Positions 1-9,614 of a stretch of 64,000 nt of DNA are shown in pieces. Position numbers and translations under genes: made by a program. Each line of letters begins with the position of its first letter. Position 1 is the first letter of the stretch. The notes beneath the pieces were generated by a model, which had not been told where the DNA came from, did no database searches, and saw only the letters and a program-made list of their open reading frames with translations. This DNA is from Amphiura filiformis (taxonomy: Eukaryota; Echinodermata; Ophiuroidea; Amphilepidida; Amphiuridae): positions 53,387,755-53,451,754 of the forward strand of contig NC_092635.1 of the NCBI RefSeq assembly GCF_039555335.1, given 5' to 3'.

Positions 1-2200
1 TATTCTTATGTATACTTTCTACTTTTACATGTTTAAACCCTGGGATCTTATTTGGTAAAGCACTTTGTACAAGTGGTTATGGTATTTGCAGGAGAGAATT
101 TCCAAATCTGCCCATTTTTTGTTGTAATTCCGGTACCAAAATATGAAAGAAGTTTTCCTCATGAGCTTATTTCTTGCTGAATTATTCTGTAATTGTAAAT
201 TCTCTTCCTTTATCAGTCTACTTAAAGCCTAAAACACCAATTTCTGAAATAGTTCAATGTATTCCTATTAAAACATTGGTAACGGAATTACATTGGTAAC
301 GGAATTACATAATTACAACCTGATTGCCGGAGGCTACAGTTCGATCAAGTAAAGGATTTATAGGATGCTTTATCCCATAAACTGAGCCAGGACTACAGAG
401 TTTGAAACCAGTGACCATAAAAACAAAGATTGACTTACAATTACACATGAATGTCGCCCACTCCCATTAATTACCATGAAATTTTATATTGTTTTCCCAC
501 ATAAACAAAATTTGTTAGTAGGTATATCTTCCCAATAGTTTTCAGTTTACCATACAGGTGACTTCTATTTTGGTTGATATTAGCATTGAAGTGTTAAAAC
601 AACCATATCTGATAATCTGATGTTCAAGAATTGGGATTTTTCCAGGTAAACTTACAAGGATGTAACTCCATTTTCATTTTTGTAATTCCGTTACTGTTGC
701 CTATTATTAGAACTATAAGGTTGTGTATGGAGTACCCATGAACACATAACCCCCTAAAATCCTGCCAGGATATAATTGACACCATGCAAACAACAACTGA
801 CTTGCATATTGGCATCATACACCATTTTATTTAAAAAAACAGTGTCATATCGTTTTACAAATAAGCAATTTTTAGGAGGTATATCCCCCTAATAGTTTTT
901 AATTTGACAAACAGGATTTAAAAGAGGATTTGTATTATGGTTGATATTAAAGTTGGTAACATTTGAAGTGTTAACACATCCATTTCTAATGATCTGATGT
1001 TTAAAATGTTTAAAAAATTTCCATTTTTCCAGGTAAATGTCTGAAAATGTAATTCCGCTACCATTTTCGTAATTCGCTACCGCTGCCTTTTTTTGGGGAA
1101 AAAGGTCGACCATGGAAGTATCCATAAAAATGTAACCCAACAAAATCCTTCCAGGGTTTAGTTGACACCATACAAACAAAGATTGACTTGCATATGGTCA
1201 CCACTCACCATAATTACTTTGAAATTGTATGTTGTTTTCTAAATCAACAAATTTAGTAAATCAATTATGGATGGGCTGTATAGGGGTAAAAAAAAGGTGA
1301 TGTTTTAAATTCTATAGGGCTCCAGCTTATTTGTTGTAGTATGATCTCCTGAGCATTTTGACACCATTTTCATTGAAATTGGCCAAAAAATGAGTTGATG
1401 CAGCCCAAAAAACAATTTGGAGAGGGGGGTCTGTGGGGGGGTCTGACAATTACCATTTCGCGTCGAATGTCTATGTAACTTTTTATTCTATGTCCTATTC
1501 TACTGATTTTGGTGCTGTTTTCTATGTTTTTGAGGTCAAGGAATTCAATGAAAGTGGTTAATTACATTTCAGGGTACAAATTATATGTGAAATATTGTAT
1601 TTTCCATTATTGATATAGTTTTTATCGTATCTACAGAAGTCACATGACCAAATTTGAAATACAGGTGACTTGTATTATGGTCGATATTAAAGTTGGGAAC
1701 TTCTGAAGTGTTAACAAAGCCATTTCTGACAATCTGATGTTTAAGAAATGTTATTTATTGTGGTATATTTCAGAGACGTAATTCCGTTACCATTTTTCGT
1801 AATTCCGTTACCGCTGCCTTTTTTGGGAAAATGTCTAGTACTGGAATATCCATAAAATATAGCCGAAACAATTCATGCCAGGCTATAGTTGACACCATAG
1901 GTAATAAAAATCAAAACCAACCTAAGGCCAATACCTGATAGATTTCATAGAAATTCTTTTGAAAGTCAAGGAAAAATAAGACCCAAATTTGTGCCGTAAT
2001 TCCGCTACCAGTACTCTTTGGGTCTTGGATCTTTCCACATGCAGGAAGTTTCCAAATTTTTATTTCTATATGATAGCAGAGGTATTATCTGACCAGATAA
2101 AAGTTTTCATAATCAGTTTGACCATAATACTAAGCCACAGCATTTAAAACTGGGGCCAAAATTTCTCTGAATTGTAATTCCGTTACCGTGGAATTGCCCA
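1..2200. repeat. Divergent ~350-bp tandem repeat with recurring 14-bp motif
   Basis: Two to three diverged units can be aligned by eye: about 555-900, 905-1255 and 1665-1900, with a partial unit at 400-550. Each carries the same ordered blocks: a TTGATATTA block, a GAAGTGTTAA block, TCTGATGTT, GTAATTCCGTTACC, and a block ending in TTGACACCAT. Positions 1260-1660 look like an unrelated insertion between units. The 14-bp motif GTAATTCCGTTACC or a close variant occurs about ten times across 124-2187 in both orientations (124, 278, 295, 682, 1049, 1069, 1778, 1799, 1996, 2174). No coding capacity was recognised. Confidence 0.7.
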
Positions 2201-2260
2201 CATACGATCGCTTTCATGTCTCGCCTGAAAGATGGGAAAAAGATGTTTTCCTGTACTCTT

Positions 2261-2283
2261 TGTGTGTGTGTGTGTGTGTGTGT
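2261..2283. repeat. (TG)n microsatellite
   Basis: About eleven uninterrupted TG units, just beyond the presumed 3' end of the minus-strand LINE fragment. Simple-repeat tails of this kind are common at LINE 3' ends. Confidence 0.85.
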
Positions 2284-2299
2284 TTGGTTTGCTCCTTAT

Positions 2300-2830
2300 G
2301 CGGAGCTGGGTCATTGCTTTTGCTTGACCCCTGGATTGCTAAATGTTAATAATATTAATTTACTGTTGTGGACATGGTTTGTAAATGGAGTAGTTTTTTA
2401 GTTCCTGATATTGTCTTAGGGTTTGTGAACTTAGTATGTTGATTGCTAGATGTTGTTTATCCGAGACATGGTTTGCTGGTTTTAAGTGTTCAAGGAGATT
2501 CTGTCGAAGTTTACTTGTTCTGGGACATTCGGTGAGATCGTGAATGCATTGGCATGTTATGTCTTGGTCGAAGTAGGCGCAGGTTTTGTTCTTATCAAAG
2601 ACCATTCTGCTGGAATTGGCTTTAACTCTCAGTGAGTTGATAGCAATTTGTGTTCGTCTGGGTAGCGTGTTCAGGGCAGCCGCGGCACCTGTTGTATTTG
2701 GCAGTGAAAATCTCCAGTGGACAGCCGTTGACTGAGATGATTGTATTTGGTCTTGCCATCTTTGGTGTGCAATGGCATGGATGGAGGACCTTGCCTGTCT
2801 GCGACTTGGTGGTATGTACTCTTTGTAATT
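2300..2830 (-). mobile_element. Non-LTR retrotransposon (LINE) C-terminal tail fragment
   Basis: On the minus strand, 2605-2360 encodes 81 residues with a Cys/His arrangement (TCAYF...TCQC..HDLTEC) like the degenerate zinc-knuckle tail that follows reverse transcriptase in many LINEs. Just upstream, in the same frame, comes LPRRTQIAINSLRVKA, which resembles the typical lead-in to that tail. Further upstream a second frame reads DGKTKYNHLSQRLSTGDFHC, so the copy is frame-disrupted. No catalytic domain is present. The assignment rests on general resemblance and the clade is not resolved. Confidence 0.4.
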
Positions 2831-2839
2831 GATTTGTGA

Positions 2840-3889
2840 TAATTATAAATTCTTTTTGACCAATCGGCAGGTAGTTCTTATGGGGTTAAGGTGAGTCTTT
2901 TGTGATAAGACCTCTTGAACTAACATCTAAAGCAAACTGCAGTTGTAGCCAGCATCAGCAACATCACAAACATCAGCAATATAGAGTTATCTGTAGACTG
3001 TTTCACATAATATTTTTCAGTCTCATTCTCCGCAAAAGTGTTCAAAATTAACAAATTAATTAAACAAAATAATAATTTGTACAAACAAACTAAGATTGAC
3101 AAAAAAAATGCAATGTATGCATAAATTTAAACTCCATTCGGTGCTGCAAAAAGATCTGTAATTCAATAGCAATTTGCCCCAAGCCACATTCTATAGTGAC
3201 TTTACTATCTCATGACAAATTTGTCTATTTTGAAAGTCAAAAATTGAGTTGGCTTGAACTTGTGCAACTTCAACAACATTTTGGATGCGATCGCTCGTCG
3301 TGATCAGATCGCCATCTGCTGTGTTTATACTTCCAAACTTGCTCAAGAAGTTAAGCTTCGAATTTGCTCACCTCTAGAGGTTCACATTCAAGGCTCAAGG
3401 CATGAAATCTAGCAGAAATCAATCAAGCATGATACCATATTAAGCAATGCAAGTGCATACATGGTCATATGTTGCGAATTGGTACCGGGGGGTACATCAA
3501 ATAAAGTGGAATAAGTATGCCTGGACCAGGTATTTGATGGAATCACCATAACCCACTTTTTTTTAGGTGGAATAGCTATATATTTTGATTTTTTGTGTTC
3601 CTGAAGACATCAATTAAGCTGGAAGTATTAAACCTATTGCCTGAATCATTTTATTGCTAATACTGTCTTCTTTTTTAAACAAACAAACAAACAAAAACAT
3701 TTCATTTGGATGACAATAAAAAAAGTTGGCCCTTTAAATGTCCAAGTAGTCAAGGGTGGACTCGGTCACGTCTCGGTGGGGGAGCAGCCATAGAGTTTAC
3801 ACACAAATAATTTAGTTAAAATGATGCCTTTTTCTGGAAAAGATTACTCTTGGGGTCTCAACATTCCCATGTATTGCAATCAAGAACAC
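2840..3889. other. Non-coding DNA, nothing recognised
   Basis: AT-rich sequence with only short chance reading frames. It lies within what is inferred to be COPS2 intron 1. No inverted repeat or known domain was seen. Confidence 0.5.
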
Positions 3890-4190
3890 ATTAATAATGT
3901 GTACATCCATATCAAAACGATGCACTTGTCGGCTGCTACATGTGTCTCATTTCACATAATAGTTATGAATAAAAACCAGACTCATCTTCGAAGTGGAGGT
4001 CACTTCAAATCATCCCAAGTCACATGGTTTAGGAATACAGTGAACATTTCTAATACAATTTGACTTGGGAATGATTTGAAGTGACTTACACTTAATATGA
4101 GTCTGGTATTTGTTTCTAGCTATTTTGTGAAATGAGACACATGTAGCAGCCGACAAGTGCATCGTTTTGATATGGATACACATTTGTGAA
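3890..4190. mobile_element. Foldback MITE, ~300 bp
   Basis: Two arms of roughly 125 bp are inverted copies of each other: about 3897-4022 and 4055-4182, with a short centre. The block ATCAAAACGATGCACTTGTC in the left arm reappears reverse-complemented near 4150-4175. The reading frames on both strands here are by-products of this symmetry. Confidence 0.8.
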
Positions 4191-4608
4191 CAAGTCACAT
4201 TTTGGATATTTCACTAAATTTTTGTTTTTAAAAGCACTAGATAATAAGCTCTGAAATGATACCAAAATTATATAACATTCAGCGTTTTTTATGCATAGCA
4301 TTATCAGCCTGCACTACTTGATTAAATTGTTACATTCGTAAACTTCATAAGATTGCTACATGTACACATTTCCAAAATTGTGTAGCAAAAGTGATCAAAA
4401 TTGAGTATAATTTTGTTCCATGATACTGGCTATGGCTAACGCTGATAGCATTACCGCATTTACCGGTTATACTTCTCAAGATATATATGGATAGTTTTGT
4501 AAATGATACCTTGATATTTTTGCCAAATTGCTATTCTGACTAATGGGCCAATTAGTTTCCTATCTTACACCTGCATTATCATTGTTCAACTGTTTTAAAG
4601 TAAATTGA

Positions 4609-5300
4609 TTAAAAGGGCATTTCGTGATCCACAGCCTCATCCCCCCACTTTCCCCAAAAAAAGTTGAGATTTTTACACCACTGGATACCTCTGGCTACAT
4701 AATGTTTATGTCCCAAATATTTCTTGCAGATTAATTTGTTTAGCAAAAATATCGCCAAATTTGAATTTCGTTCTGGTATACCAGAACGAAATTACAACAG
4801 TGGCCTATGGAGCAATGTAATACACATACCGTATTTCAGTCAAATAGTCCCCCCCTCAAATAAACGCCCCCACCACTTTTTTTTTCAACCAAGAGACATG
4901 TTTCAAAAATGCCGATATTTCCATGCTATCTTGTGTAGTAAGCTTACCAAGTTGCACACATGGTCGATAATAGCATCACTTTTTGGATTGGAAACCCAGA
5001 AGTGAACCAGAAGTCAGTGTTTCTAGTTCATAGTTCGTCATTTTAGCGTGAGTTTTAAGTTTACCTAATGATTTTAACAGGAATTATCGTTCTAAAATTG
5101 ACCTTGAATAAACGCCCCGCTTGAAAATGTAACGCCCAGGCGTTTATTTGACTAAATACGGTAATCATGCATAACTTGCAAACGCAAAATCAGAATCAAC
5201 TGAAATTTTGGGAATAAGCTTTTTTTCGTGGATATCTACTGAAAAATGTCATAAAAAGAGGATGCTACTGCTAGCCTAGGATCACAAAATCCTCCTTTAA
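4609..5300 (+). mobile_element. Family A TTAA MITE, copy 1, interrupted by another MITE
   Basis: Bounded by TTAA at both ends, with imperfect inverted ends (AAAGGGCATTTCGTGATCC / GGAGGATTTCGTGATCC type) and the family's central palindrome TTCGTTCTGG-ACCAGAACGAA near 4768-4793. Five further copies lie at 18365, 19807, 21880, 29294 and 50588. This copy is twice the usual ~345 bp because of an insertion at 4829-5161. TTAA target sites suggest a piggyBac-type mobiliser (inference). Confidence 0.85.
4829..5161. mobile_element. Tc1/mariner-like MITE nested in family A copy 1
   Basis: 333 bp with inverted ends CCGTATTTCAGTCAAATA and ATTTGACTAAATACGG, each followed inward by a AAATAAACGCC-type block. 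It is flanked by TA on both sides (4827-4828 and 5162-5163). Removing it with one TA restores the sequence seen in the uninterrupted family A copies (CACATAATCATGCATAAC). This is a clean case of one element landing in another. Confidence 0.88.
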
Positions 5301-6319
5301 ATAAACCTCTTTTTAATAAGTACAGTACATTCAAATTCAAGGATTTGAAAGTCCACTTAGTCCCACACCCACAGTCAAGGTCTTAGCCAGCCATACGTCT
5401 GCCCGTCTTTAAGAAAATGGATTTTACAGATGTGATAGCTTTAAAACAGATGATTTTAAGGGTACCGTATATGAACTTGGGACTAATTCAAAGTGAAAGG
5501 CTAAATCAGGACTTCTTTGAACCCAGTTCCCTTCCATGGGTAATAGACAAGTTGTTTTATATTTGAGGATCAAATTTTGGTATAGATTGGATTCATGAGT
5601 AGTTTCTGATTTCTGGCTAAGACTCTGCCCACAGTCACATACCATGAAATTGAGAATTACAAAATTTAATTTTTTTAAAGGTCTAAACTCAAAAACATGT
5701 CTGGCGACTTGTTCTGGGTTTTGCGTGAGTTATTCACATTTATAAAACTAAATGATTGAAATATGATTTGTAACAAAAAATCTCATTAACTAATTGTTTA
5801 ACTCGTCTCGAGTGCCAAGTGCTAATGAGCCTAATCACCCATCAGGCATAGAGTAGGCCTACACACAAAGTAGCCATCTATAGAGTTTACACGGTCATAA
5901 GTTGGGTACAATTTCCATTACATGGTAAAAAATGGCAAAAAATGTATTCTTTGATATGTTGTATATATTGACAATCTCTAATAATTAACACCATTTTTAA
6001 CCTTAACACCTGCTTAATTTTTGAGAAAATGCTTAATTACTAATTAATTAATACACAGGCGTCTATGTAAATCTCAATTTTAAAATGCATTTTTCTCAAA
6101 TCGGACCTCAATTACAAAAATGACTGTAAAATTTTTATTTTATGCAAGAATGTCATCAGATTTGGAGGATATGTTCTCAAAACATTAATGCTTCAAATGA
6201 ACTATTTAAAATAATTGTATTAAGAAGTAAAAGTATCACAGACAGCTATACAGTGCTCGATACCAATAAATGGTAGAGCTATTTTAAAAAATATAGACAC
6301 AGATATTAATACATTTCAC
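5301..6319. other. Non-coding DNA, nothing recognised
   Basis: AT-rich, no convincing exon, repeat arm or motif array seen. The reading frame at 5645-5424 on the minus strand has no recognisable domain. Confidence 0.5.
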
Positions 6320-7110
6320 AACACTGTGTTTCACGCCAAAGCGATCTTCAGGTGAATAAATTAAAAATGAAAAACACGATTATCAAAGGCCTTTCCAAAA
6401 ACTCCGTAACCTAGCAACGCGTGCACGCTGTGTCGAAAAACACACCTGGCGCGAGTATGACGCTTAGACAACGGTAGGTGGTGACATAGGTTATGGAGAA
6501 AATGAATAGGCCTAAACATACCATATGAAACATTACTTTTTCTTAACACGGCTATGACGACATTTGCTTATCAGCTCACTTCTTTTGTTGAGCGAGATTC
6601 TTGGATTGCTCATTTTTGAGTTTAAGATTGCCATTTTTTCTTCTAAACAAAGGTTACAAATTCCTGATTTTCTCATTTTGGTGTTGGATTTTTGAACTAT
6701 ATCCCAACTGATGTTGAACTTTTCATCTTTGTGTTTAAGCCCCCAAACATATTTCGATAGTTCTGTCTCCTTTTTGTATTTTTCTAGCGAAAAAGACTTA
6801 GTGTGGTTGTTGTACCTTTCCTTAAATGTACCGCCTGCTAATCCAATATATTGCTTTGATTCATTGTCTGAGTTTACTGTGGCTTTGTAAACTATAGCTT
6901 GAGATAAGCACTTTCCACTGAGAGGACAACTGTCCTTTTTCTACAATTACACTCTTTTTCGGGTGGCTTATCGGCGCTACGTCTGATTTGTGCGTTGTGG
7001 GATTTCATAATCGCGCCTATATTTCTCATACAACTATAACTTACTTTCACGCTGTTCTTGTTGAATATTTTAAACAGCTTGCTCCCTCAAGTAGTCAGTA
7101 ATTGTTTTAG
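6320..7110 (-). mobile_element. Penelope-like retroelement 3' fragment (GIY-YIG domain)
   Basis: Read on the minus strand, the fragment carries a Cys-rich linker (ECNCRKK, then DSCPLSGKCLS) followed by a GIY-YIG type endonuclease start (QYIGLAGGTFKERYNNHTKS) and the family's C-terminal pattern (CNLCLEEKMAIL, SLNKRSELISKCRH), stopping at 6533-6535. This order is the signature of Penelope-like elements, whose endonuclease lies C-terminal to the reverse transcriptase. The reverse transcriptase itself is absent, so the copy is 5' truncated. It is broken, with about one further break in the reading frame. The non-coding tail at 6320-6532 includes a CTGAAGATCG-type block. Confidence 0.8.
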
Positions 7111-7418
7111 TTGTACAAATTCAACATTCAAAGCTGTCAATACATCATACCCTCCCTAGATTTGCAAAAGTAACCAGTAGTTTTGACATGCTGACATGTG
7201 AATTTTCACATGATGCCCTATTGCACACTCCCGCATCCGCCTGCTCCACATCCGCCTGCTCCTCCACCCCTGGCATTTTTTATTTCAACTGATGTGATTT
7301 TTTTACTGAATAATTTATAATTATATGCTTCAGTAGACTGAAAGAGTATAATATTAGGCTTAAAATGAGGTAGCAACCACTGCTGTAGGATATGGGGTTA
7401 CGGAAAGCCAATATAATT
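7111..7418. other. Non-coding DNA, nothing recognised
   Basis: Contains a short C-rich stretch (CATCCGCCTGCTCC repeated twice near 7230-7265) and otherwise nothing identifiable. Confidence 0.45.
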
Positions 7419-8118
7419 TGGCCGGCGTCGGCACCGTTTTTTGATGTCGACATGTCGACATATTTCGTATCTTGACGTCGACAGTGTGTCGACATACACT
7501 TAAAAAAAAAAAAAAATACCAGGACTTTTTTTTTCATGATTTTAGGAATATTTTAAAAATTTTAACCTAAAAATATCTAGAAACACCAGCGGCAATTCAC
7601 CTTTTCGGTAAATCCCATAACCCTTTGCGAGTACACCTGAGAACTCGTCATTTGACGTCACGCTGACTTGCAATGCGCAGTAACGATGTTCGATAAAGGA
7701 GCGGAGCGGCGTGACGCAGAATGACGAGTTCTTAGGTGTACTCGCAAAGGCTTATGGGATTTACCGAAAAGGTCAATTTCAGCAAAAAACAAGATGGCCG
7801 TTTTCATAGCGACCACATAGCGATAAAGTGTACAATTTACACCGGAAAACAAGGCAAAATACTGTCAAAAGTATGACCCCTGAAGGCAAATAACAAGAAA
7901 AGTTGGCGAAATAGTAGGTAAAAGATAAGATTTGGCATTGTATTTTGTTGAAAATACATTGGAAATGGCCAATATTTTGAGTGAAAATGAGCTTGCCTGA
8001 CGAAGTTTTACTGGGCCATTGCCTGAGCACTATGTCGCCATGGACAAAGTTCTGTCGATATGTTGACATAATTCACTTTGTCGACATAATTCCGACAGAG
8101 GACCTGTCGACACCGGCC
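7419..8118. mobile_element. GTCGAC-rich element with inverted ends
   Basis: The left end (GGCCGGCGTCGGCACCG) and the right end (reverse complement GGCCGGTGTCGACAGG) are imperfect inverted repeats. Subterminal zones at both ends carry repeated GTCGACA-type words: about five in 7440-7500 and about five in 8050-8110. This looks like a non-autonomous DNA transposon with clustered subterminal binding sites. A smaller hairpin element sits inside it at 7598-7775. Confidence 0.6.
7598..7775. mobile_element. Small foldback MITE nested in the GTCGAC-rich element
   Basis: Arms of about 55 bp (TTTTCGGTAAATCCCATAA... and its reverse complement ...TTATGGGATTTACCGAAAA) surround a ~65-bp centre. Arm identity is above 90 percent by eye. 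Confidence 0.8.
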
Positions 8119-9240
8119 TTAATAATTTGTATCGCAATTTTTAGAAAAGTGTAATCCCTCCACCCTTTTAGCATACCCAACTTATGACATGCGACCACAC
8201 ACAAATCGGTCAAAACGGTGCTTTCTTTTGTGTCTGGACTCTGGAAAAGTCTATCTCTTTGGTGTCTCAAAATTCACAGACAGCAGTCCCGGGACAGCAG
8301 TATTGCAATTTGCAAAAAATGTCAATGCTGGTTTGTCTACCAAAAAATTATAGCTTCAAATGTAGCTTTAAACGAGTACGGTACCGTAACTATTGTGTGC
8401 AAATTCGAAGTACCGTACTAAGAGTTGTCTTTTCGGACTTCCATCGCCATCATTTTGCAGACAGACACACTGACATGGTGTCATGCTTCATCGATTTATC
8501 GATACTACTTCAATACTTGATTGATTTCTTTAGACTCTCTGCTCTAGCTTCTTTACTTTAGTCTAGCCTCAGTGCCGTACTATTACGCTGACTTTCCAAT
8601 TCGGCGAGGAGGACGATTTCATCATTTCGACCTCCTCGTTTGTTTACAAAAAGAGAGGTAGACAAAAGGTCTGTCAAATTAACTGTTCCGCTTGTCCAAA
8701 TAAAGGAAGGTCCACAATAGAGTGATTCACGCAACATGAATAGGGGATTAAAAAACTGTGAAGTAGGACCATGTGCTTCTTTTGTCCACTTTGCCATCAA
8801 GATTTCGAATAGAAACAGTTCAGACCCAGAACAGGATCATGTCAGAAATTAATATTTTGTTCTAAATCTAGTTCTGATTATTCGGACTAGTCTAGCATGT
8901 GAAGTCAACAAATGGGAAGCTATCGGTGAGCAAACTTGGACTAGACTTCTCGAGCAAAACCATATGAATTATGATGATCCTGCACACATATCACCTATCA
9001 TGATGACAAATACTTGTACAGTGACTCTGAGGCATTGAGGTGTCGGTCATGACAGTGCAGTGCATGAGTGCTAAATCATGTGGTACACAACATGTGTACA
9101 GTTACCGATAAAGTCATACCCTGTTTTCTAATTATCCCAGCACACAAATCACAACAAATGTTGTCAACCGTACACACTAATAGTTAAGGAATTCACCAGA
9201 AATATAATTTCAAGAAAGTAACTTCAAATTATGTACTTAC
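8119..9240. other. COPS2 intron 1, promoter-proximal part
   Basis: No exon recognised. A 125-residue frame at 8184-8561 has no known domain and is probably chance. The 19-mer at 8571-8589 (AGTGCCGTACTATTACGCT) recurs exactly, inverted, at 60954-60972, marking a shared but unidentified repeat. Confidence 0.5.
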
Positions 9241-9294
9241 AAGGTCATAATCTTCCTCTTCATCGATCATAAAATCATCATCGGCGTCCGACAT
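9241..9294 (-). CDS. COPS2: COP9 signalosome subunit 2, first coding exon (partial)
   Basis: COPS2/CSN2 is a PCI-domain subunit of the COP9 signalosome, which removes NEDD8 from cullin-RING ubiquitin ligases in nucleus and cytoplasm. The exon encodes MSDADDDFMIDEEEDYDL, matching the conserved acidic N-terminus of animal COPS2 (human MSDMEDDFMCDDEEDYDL). It is followed on the minus strand by a consensus donor GTAAGT at 9240-9235. The next exon (expected to encode EYSEDSNSEPNVDLE-like sequence) was not found between 1 and 9240, so the rest of the gene should lie beyond the left edge, making intron 1 longer than 9.2 kb. The start codon at 9294 is the only sensible one. It faces away from CIMAP1 copy 1, whose ATG is 320 bp off. 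Confidence 0.88.
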
Positions 9295-9614
9295 TTTGAA
9301 AAGCGCCCGCTTTTGACTGAAAAATTTTGAGTTGAGTTTTAGTCAATAGAGGGCGACATAACAATTTTTTTTCTCGAGCAGGGTTCTCGAGTTGGTTTTT
9401 GGGTTGCTATGGATTGCATAACACAATCACAAAGAAGTGCGTCCCTGGGCGTCCCTGGTGACGATAAAAACACCGGGAGAGGTTATAAATCGGAGCAATG
9501 ATTAGCGGAACTCATTCATGGTAAAGATCGAGCTACAACACACATTGGAAGAACATTGCACTACTTTATAATTACTATACAACTTACAAGAAGTTTCAAA
9601 CTAACATCTTAAAG
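9295..9614. promoter_or_regulatory. Divergent promoter between COPS2 and CIMAP1 copy 1
   Basis: The two start codons are 320 bp apart and point away from each other, so this interval must contain both 5' UTRs and both core promoters. On the plus side there is a TATAAAT at 9484-9490. GTTGCTATGG at 9403-9412 resembles one half of an RFX X-box, of interest because the plus-strand gene is a ciliary/sperm-tail gene, but the second half-site is poor. The half near COPS2 is free of a TATA-like box. Confidence 0.7.
9484..9490 (+). promoter_or_regulatory. TATA-box candidate for CIMAP1 copy 1
   Basis: TATAAAT lies 125 bp upstream of the ATG at 9615. That would place transcription start near 9515 and give a 5' UTR of about 100 nt. 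Position and sequence are consistent; no experimental evidence. Confidence 0.5.

Noticed and set aside
3821-4301. Three overlapping small frames on both strands as small proteins
   Set aside because: They share the peptide HIKTMHLSAATCVSFH because they are the two arms of one foldback element.
8184-8561. 125-residue frame as a gene
   Set aside because: No domain, no splice context, composition of shifted AT-rich DNA, and it lies in an intron-like region.
1-9240. Further COPS2 exons
   Set aside because: I looked on the minus strand for EYSEDSNSEP, NQYYNSK and EWGFKALKQM-like codons and found none, so they are presumed to lie outside the window.
9403-9420. Full RFX X-box in the CIMAP1 copy 1 promoter
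   Set aside because: Only the first half (GTTGCTATGG) fits; the second half (ATTGC) departs from RGYAAC. Kept only as a weak half-site.
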